Of a DNA stretch of 16,931 nt, positions 13,023-16,931 are shown in pieces (position 1 is the first letter of the stretch; the number at the start of each line of letters is the position of its first letter). The position numbers were made by a program, and so were the translations under genes. Source of the stretch: Chrysochromulina tobinii. Taxonomy: Eukaryota > Haptophyta > Prymnesiales > Chrysochromulinaceae. A model generated the notes under the pieces. That model was given only the letters and a program-made list of their open reading frames with translations, was not told where the DNA came from and ran no database searches. Location of the stretch: assembly GCA_001275005.1 (NCBI GenBank), contig JWZX01001129.1, positions 1 through 16,931 of the forward strand. Direction: 5' to 3'.

Positions 13023-13191
13023 CTGGGCGGACCTCATGCTCAGCATTGGGTTCAACCCGGAGGACTTTCGGAGGCGACGGAACTTACATCAGCGTCGAAG
13101 TTCTGAAACCGACATGAAGAAAATAGCTCACGCCCCGCCCCAGGCGTGTCCAGCTAAAAGGTCAGCCACGAATCGTCGTGTCTTCCCCGCG
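13023..13191. promoter_or_regulatory. Divergent intergenic region between the TIR and ankyrin genes
   Basis: At most 170 bp lie between the two opposed reading frames, so they probably share regulatory DNA. The minus strand has a perfect GTAAGT donor (13082-13087) and possible acceptors near 13023, so a short 65-bp intron of the TIR gene may lie here. In the phase that fits, however, no ATG precedes it. Confidence 0.45.
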
Positions 13192-14043
13192 ATGTCCGTC
13201 GTGGCGACACTCGACGATGCGTCGTGGGCGGCCTTCCTCGAATACAAGAGGCAAGTAACCTCGCCACCGACGGATGCACCGCTGCGCTTCAAGGTCGGAG
13301 ACGCTGTGCGCGCGCACGTGGGCCCGAACGAGTGGGCGGCGGCGTCAGTGGTCGGCCTGTGGTGGAGGCTGCCGGCGTGGCCGCCCAGCTTCTTCGCACC
13401 CTACCAGCTTCGGCTGGAGACGGATGGCTCGCTCATATTTGCAGCGGTTGACGCCGACACCTTCGTCATTGGCGCGAGCGGTCCGCCGCCAGAGGAGAGC
13501 GCCCTCGACCACGACCCCCAGATGACTCTCGGCTGGCCAGCGGACGTCGCAACCAGGCTCGAGTGGGAGCAAAGTGGCTACACGCCCTTGCACGTTTGTT
13601 GCATGCCGCCGGCGGGGAATGAGATCATCGCCATGGAGAGCTGCCTGCGCAGCCTCCTGCGCAGGCCACTCCAGCACCCGGATCACAACCGGAATCGTGG
13701 CGCGGAGACGCCGCTACACACGGCCATCCGATACAGCCGGCTCGAATGCGTCAAGCTGCTGCTCGCCGCCGGCGCCAACCCACGTGCGCTCAACGGCCAG
13801 ATGCAGACGGCGCTGCAGATGGCCGAGTTTTCGATGGAGGCCACGGAGGCGACGTTCCCGTGGTGTGGGCCGCAGGACAAGCTCTACATTTTGCTCTTGG
13901 CAAAGCGTGTCGCCGCCGAGCTGGGCGAGGAGGATGACGATGAGGAGGAGGAATGGGTGGATGTCGAGGAAGGCGAGGCCTCCAGCTCGAGGCCCGTCAA
14001 GACCATCCGAAAGGGCAGGCTCAACAAGCGAATGGCGAGCTGA
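13192..14043 (+). CDS. Intronless protein with tudor/agenet-like module and two ankyrin repeats
   Basis: A 283-residue protein. Residues ~31-93 (LRFKVGDAVRAHVG, then WAAASVVGLWWR, APYQLRLETDGSLIFAAVDADTFV) have the pattern of a small SH3/tudor-like beta-barrel module (VGDxV, GxV, APYQ, LIxAxxDxDxxV). Two ankyrin-type repeats follow: SGYTPLHVCC (129 on) and GAETPLHTAIRYSRLECVKLLLAAGANP (170-197, canonical). The C-terminal tail is acidic (EEDDDEEEEWVDVEEGE) and then basic (KTIRKGRLNKR), which may be a nuclear targeting signal. Likely a protein-interaction adaptor; the partner is unknown. I chose the ATG at 13192 with context CCCGCGATGT; an in-frame ATG at 13114 would add 26 residues (MKKIAHAPPQ). 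Confidence 0.82.
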   Translation: MSVVATLDDASWAAFLEYKRQVTSPPTDAPLRFKVGDAVRAHVGPNEWAAASVVGLWWRLPAWPPSFFAPYQLRLETDGSLIFAAVDADTFVIGASGPPPEESALDHDPQMTLGWPADVATRLEWEQSGYTPLHVCCMPPAGNEIIAMESCLRSLLRRPLQHPDHNRNRGAETPLHTAIRYSRLECVKLLLAAGANPRALNGQMQTALQMAEFSMEATEATFPWCGPQDKLYILLLAKRVAAELGEEDDDEEEEWVDVEEGEASSSRPVKTIRKGRLNKRMAS

Positions 14044-14701
14044 AGAGAGCATCGCCTATGCGCTCGCCATGGCGCTCGACGTCGACCGGTCGGTATAGCC
14101 TTTACGGTCGCGGGGCCGCCCTACCGGCTAGAGCGCAGGCGTCGGTGATCTCTGTACTCTGATGTCTTCACTGTATGAGATTTTATGAGATAACACGTTT
14201 TACGTGTACAACCATCAACCTGTACGCAAAACAATGTAACAGTTCAAATTAGTTCAAAACAATGCGAACAGTTCGAATCCATGTGCGAATCGTTCCACGT
14301 TCGAAACTCACCCCCGGAATGCACCGCGCCCGGCGGGAGCCCGGGACCCCATGCCCATCCGACACCTCGCCTGAGAGAGAAGAGACCGCGCGCGCCTCGA
14401 GCCTCGTCCTCCCAGTGCCCTCGAGGCGTCACGGACTCGGCCCTGCCACAAGGCGCCAGCTCTCTATAGTCCCTAATCGAGTTAATCGAGCTCCGCACGC
14501 AGATTCGAGACTCTGGTCTCCGAGATCGAGCGAGGTCAAAGCCATTCGAGTTTCGTCAGAGCCACTCGGGCGTCCAGCCGTTGCAGGCCGCAGTGCCACA
14601 CGCGCATGTCGTCCGGCCGCGCTGTGAGCAACGGCAGATGTCCGAGATACCGCCCGAGATACCGCCCGAGATACTAACCCGAGATAATGCCCGAGATACG
14701 C
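14044..14701. other. Convergent intergenic region, 3' ends of the ankyrin and F-box genes
   Basis: A 658 bp region. The 14160-14280 part is AT-rich (TTTTATGAGATAACACGTTTTACG), as expected for a 3' UTR end. I see no convincing ORF. Near 14637-14700 is a short tandem array (separate entry). The T-arm-like GTTCGAATCC at 14272 is not part of a tRNA cloverleaf. Confidence 0.5.
14640..14699. repeat. CCGAGATA tandem array next to the F-box gene stop codon
   Basis: Five 11-14 bp units of CCCGAGATAC type. The array is flanked by two diverged copies of the gene's last codons: about 14608-14634 and 14707-14730, sharing GGCCGCGC and TGAGCAACGGC. This implies a tandem duplication that captured the 3' end of the coding region. 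Confidence 0.7.
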
Positions 14702-15835
14702 TCAGGTCGTCAGGCCGCGCGTGAGCAACGGCGCCGCGATCGGCGAAGGACGCTGTGCTGGGCGCTGGGCGGGCCTGGCCCGGAGCCGCGCGCTCAGGAC
14801 GGCGCGCTCGCCAAACCACATCGCGGCTGCCTCCTCGTTCACCGGCGCCACGTCGAACGCCGGGCGCTGCAGCAGCCCCGCGACGGCTCGCAACTGCTCC
14901 GAGACCAAAGCGACTGAGGAGCACCGGCGAGCGAGCGCGCGGACGCTCACCTCACCTGTGGTCGCATCGACATTCGGGTGGAAGAGACCGACGGGCTGGC
15001 GCACGCGGATCCGTGGCAGCCCCTCGTGCGCCTCTGTGGGGAACTTGCCGCCCTCGTCGTCCTCGGTGCCGTGGGAGGTGCCATGGGAGGTGTCGGGCGC
15101 ACTGCCATCAGCACTGCCATCCGCCGGATAGCGCATCGCGAGCTCGATCTCGAGGCCAGATACAGCCGAGCCATCGTTGGCGCAGGCGAGGCGCGCGCTC
15201 CAGCGGCTCCAGTCGCCTGGCGAGACTGGGCACGCCTGCAGCCCCTCACTCCCGCTCAGCATCAGCTGTTTGAGGCCCTCGCGCAGCCTGGCCACCGTGC
15301 ACGCTGCCATGATCGGCCGGCTGGCCTTCGAGGCCTCCTCGCCGTCGACATTCGACTGGAGCCGGCGCAGCGCCGGACGACGACGCGGCGGCGATCCGTC
15401 CTTGTCGTTCTCGGCCTCACTCTCGGGCGACCACGACGAGCTCTGCGCAATTGGCGGAGGCTTCCGCATGACAGTCCTGGGCGTGAGCGGCGGTGCCGCT
15501 CCGCTGCTGCGCCGCCGGCGAGGCGTGGGCATCGCCAGGCTCCAGCGCGCGCAGACTGTGCGTTGGGCAAACGTGCGACGTGGATCACGCAGGCCATTGG
15601 CCTCGGCCGTTGTCATGCCGAAGTGCTGCGCCAGCAGCGAGGCCCACAGCCGCCCGTCGGAGAGCTGCGCAGCGCATTCCTTGGAGCACGAGGCGAGCGC
15701 AGCGAGCGCTGACGGATCGATGAGCTCGCTCAGATGAGGGGCGATGCCTCCGACCGCGAGCACGTCGAGCAGCGTGCACGGTGAGGCGTCGTCGAGCGCG
15801 AGAAGGAGCGGAGCGTCTTCTTCACCCGACGCCAT
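14702..15835 (-). CDS. F-box-like protein fused to an E2/UBC-fold domain lacking the active-site Cys
   Basis: A 377-residue intronless protein. Residues ~28-75 (HLSELIDPSALAALASCSKECAAQLSDGRLWASLLAQHFG) resemble an F-box, the Skp1-binding helix bundle of SCF ligases. A disordered basic/Ser/Pro linker follows (~100-170). Residues ~179-350 match the UBC fold: TVARLREGLKQLM (helix 1), WSRWSARL, SGLEIELAMRYP, a Gly/Ser/Asp insertion (238-263), LPRIRVRQPVGLFHPN (HPN at 286-288), SVALVSEQLRAVAGLLQRP and PVNEEAAAMW. The E2 catalytic Cys sits about 8 residues after HPN; here the residue is S297 (GEVSV), so the domain looks like a UEV-type inactive E2. The start at 15835 is chosen over the longer open frame (to 16180) because the extra 115 residues are low-quality sequence and would overlap gene 6. 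Role: probably a substrate or E2-related adaptor in ubiquitination (inference). Confidence 0.78.
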   Translation of the reverse strand: MASGEEDAPLLLALDDASPCTLLDVLAVGGIAPHLSELIDPSALAALASCSKECAAQLSDGRLWASLLAQHFGMTTAEANGLRDPRRTFAQRTVCARWSLAMPTPRRRRSSGAAPPLTPRTVMRKPPPIAQSSSWSPESEAENDKDGSPPRRRPALRRLQSNVDGEEASKASRPIMAACTVARLREGLKQLMLSGSEGLQACPVSPGDWSRWSARLACANDGSAVSGLEIELAMRYPADGSADGSAPDTSHGTSHGTEDDEGGKFPTEAHEGLPRIRVRQPVGLFHPNVDATTGEVSVRALARRCSSVALVSEQLRAVAGLLQRPAFDVAPVNEEAAAMWFGERAVLSARLRARPAQRPAQRPSPIAAPLLTRGLTT

Positions 15836-16026
15836 TTCAAACAAAGGGCCTTTCTGGGACAACTTTGCCACAGAGGCCGCGCTGGGCGCGGGGTGCCGCG
15901 CCGCGCCCAGGGAAGCTGGAACGTTTCTTTCGCTGCAAGCGCAAAAAGGAACTTGCCATGTTTGGATCAGTTCGATTGATAATTTCGTCGCACTCGGCTC
16001 CCTCGGTCTCTCCCCTCGCGGAACCC
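15836..16026. promoter_or_regulatory. Bidirectional promoter region between the F-box/E2-like gene and the downstream gene
   Basis: The two genes start back to back, at 15835 (minus) and 16027 (plus), leaving 191 bp. The segment has several pyrimidine-rich stretches and an AT-rich core around 15958-15990. No TATA box is evident. Confidence 0.5.
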
Positions 16027-16608
16027 ATGGCCTTCCAAGGGCGTCGCTTTCACGACTCGATGCCGTTCGCGGACTCGTCCTCGCAGGACATGGACTTCTG
16101 GCGCCAGCGATGCGCGCTCGAGACGCGAAGGTGCGCCACGCCCTCGCAGTACGCCGCCGGCAAGCTAGAGTCACTTCCATCGAACCCCTTCAAGGACTCG
16201 GCGGGCATGCTCTACGGGCGCGGCGTCAGCCCGCGCACGGACGCGACGCCCATGGGCAGCATCAACCCCTACCTCAGCGCGTATCGCGCCGTCGTGCCGT
16301 CGTCCCCTACGTACGCTCACGCCAATAAGTCGCCGTTCGCTCCCCAAGGGATGCCGCACGCGTACTGGCAGATCCCGCGGACGGCGCCCGGCGTCCCTAT
16401 GGGCGGCCTGAATAGCACGCCCGAGGAGCGTGCTGCCCGCGGCGCCGCGCGACTGAAGTCCTATGAACCGCCGCCCACCCGCGCGCCCGTCGCCTACGAA
16501 AGGTCGCTCTTCTATGAGCAGCCGCACCAGCGCATCGCCGCGCCGATCCGGCTGGGGAAGCCTCGCGCCAGCCTCGACGCGCGCATGTATGCGTCGAGCC
16601 CGGGCTGA
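16027..16608 (+). CDS. Conserved-looking small protein, function unknown
   Basis: A 193-residue intronless protein, rich in Pro, Tyr, Arg and Ser, with no signal peptide, membrane segment or recognisable domain. It has short phrases (NPYLSAYR, NPFKDSAGMLYGRG, APVAYERSLFYEQP) and codon use unlike the repeat-driven ORFs, so it is likely real. The ATG at 16027 (CCCATGG) is preferred; an in-frame ATG at 15958 would add 23 residues over sequence that looks like UTR, and the frame continues further upstream across the divergent promoter. Confidence 0.7.
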   Translation: MAFQGRRFHDSMPFADSSSQDMDFWRQRCALETRRCATPSQYAAGKLESLPSNPFKDSAGMLYGRGVSPRTDATPMGSINPYLSAYRAVVPSSPTYAHANKSPFAPQGMPHAYWQIPRTAPGVPMGGLNSTPEERAARGAARLKSYEPPPTRAPVAYERSLFYEQPHQRIAAPIRLGKPRASLDARMYASSPG

Positions 16609-16893
16609 AGAGCACGCTCGGCGGGTGGAGGGGCGAGGGGGCGCTACGAACAACGCTTCCCATTCGTACGCGACCCCCCTCGTGGTGTATCATTGGGTTA
16701 CAATGTATTGGTTAGGGGGACCCCGCCGCTCAGCGGCGGCACAGCGGCGGAACTACGCTGGACCGGATGCGCATCTCTTGAAGCAGGTGTCATCTCGCAG
16801 GTGTCCTGACATGGGGCGGCCGATCTACGCTGGACCGGATATGCGGAATGCGCATCTCTTGAAAAGCGAGTAGGTGTCGCCCATCGTCATTGG

Positions 16894-16931
<38 letters not shown>
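16609..16931. repeat. 3' flank with 16-bp direct repeats, GC hairpin and GA microsatellite
   Basis: CTACGCTGGACCGGAT occurs at 16753-16768 and 16825-16840 (72 bp apart). A following ATGCGCATCTCTTGAA block is at 16767-16782 and 16848-16863, the second after an 8-9 nt insertion. CCGCCGC/GCGGCGG (16722-16738) can form a hairpin. Positions about 16895-16930 are (GA)n running to the window edge. Confidence 0.75.

Noticed and set aside
12878-13117. Plus-strand ORF ending GGDGTYISVEVLKPT
   Set aside because: Most of it is antisense to the well-supported Trp-rich module. The last ~25 codons look codable and are kept as a finding instead of a gene.
14265-14295. tRNA T-arm-like GTTCGAATCC
   Set aside because: No matching acceptor, D or anticodon arms around it.
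15836-16180. N-terminal extension of the F-box/E2-like gene
   Set aside because: The extra residues look like translated promoter and overlap the opposite-strand gene; the Met at 15835 begins a well-composed protein.

Overview
The window looks like nuclear DNA of a GC-rich eukaryotic microalga. A haptophyte such as Chrysochromulina, Prymnesium or Emiliania is my best guess, but this is inference from style. The reasons are spliced genes with GT-AG introns, very GC-rich codon use, Ala/Glu/Arg-rich proteins, tightly packed genes on both strands, and eukaryotic domains (F-box, E2-like UBC fold, ankyrin, TIR). There is no bacterial operon, ribosome binding site or CRISPR array.

Layout: (1) 1-9240, minus strand: one large gene for a coiled-coil protein. 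I rebuilt 15 exons whose splice phases all agree, giving about 2030 codons; the gene runs off the left edge. (2) 9488-11033, minus: a two-exon FAD-dependent oxidoreductase of the DAO family. (3) 11324-about 13022, minus: a Trp-rich module, a long Glu-Lys/Arg-Ala helix and a C-terminal TIR domain; its 5' end is unresolved. (4) 13192-14043, plus: an intronless ankyrin-repeat protein, divergent from gene 3. (5) 14702-15835, minus: an F-box-like domain fused to an E2/UBC-fold domain that has Ser where E2 enzymes have the catalytic Cys. (6) 16027-16608, plus: an unrecognised small protein, divergent from gene 5. The right edge is a GA microsatellite.

The most striking feature is the introns of gene 1 and the single intron of gene 2. 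Nearly all are tandem arrays of 10-12 nt units which, on the transcribed strand, carry CTGAT or CTGAG, close to a branch-point consensus. Each intron has its own unit variant. In at least nine exon-intron junctions the exon edge and its splice site have also been copied once to three times into the adjacent intron, at offsets of roughly 55-85 bp. This looks like local tandem duplication across splice junctions, a recognised route to intron growth or gain. Genes 4-6 have no such arrays, so two intron styles sit side by side.

The six genes are not obviously one pathway. The TIR protein and the E2-like F-box protein are the most interesting individually: the first for possible NAD-cleaving or signalling activity, the second for a possible ubiquitin-ligase adaptor role.
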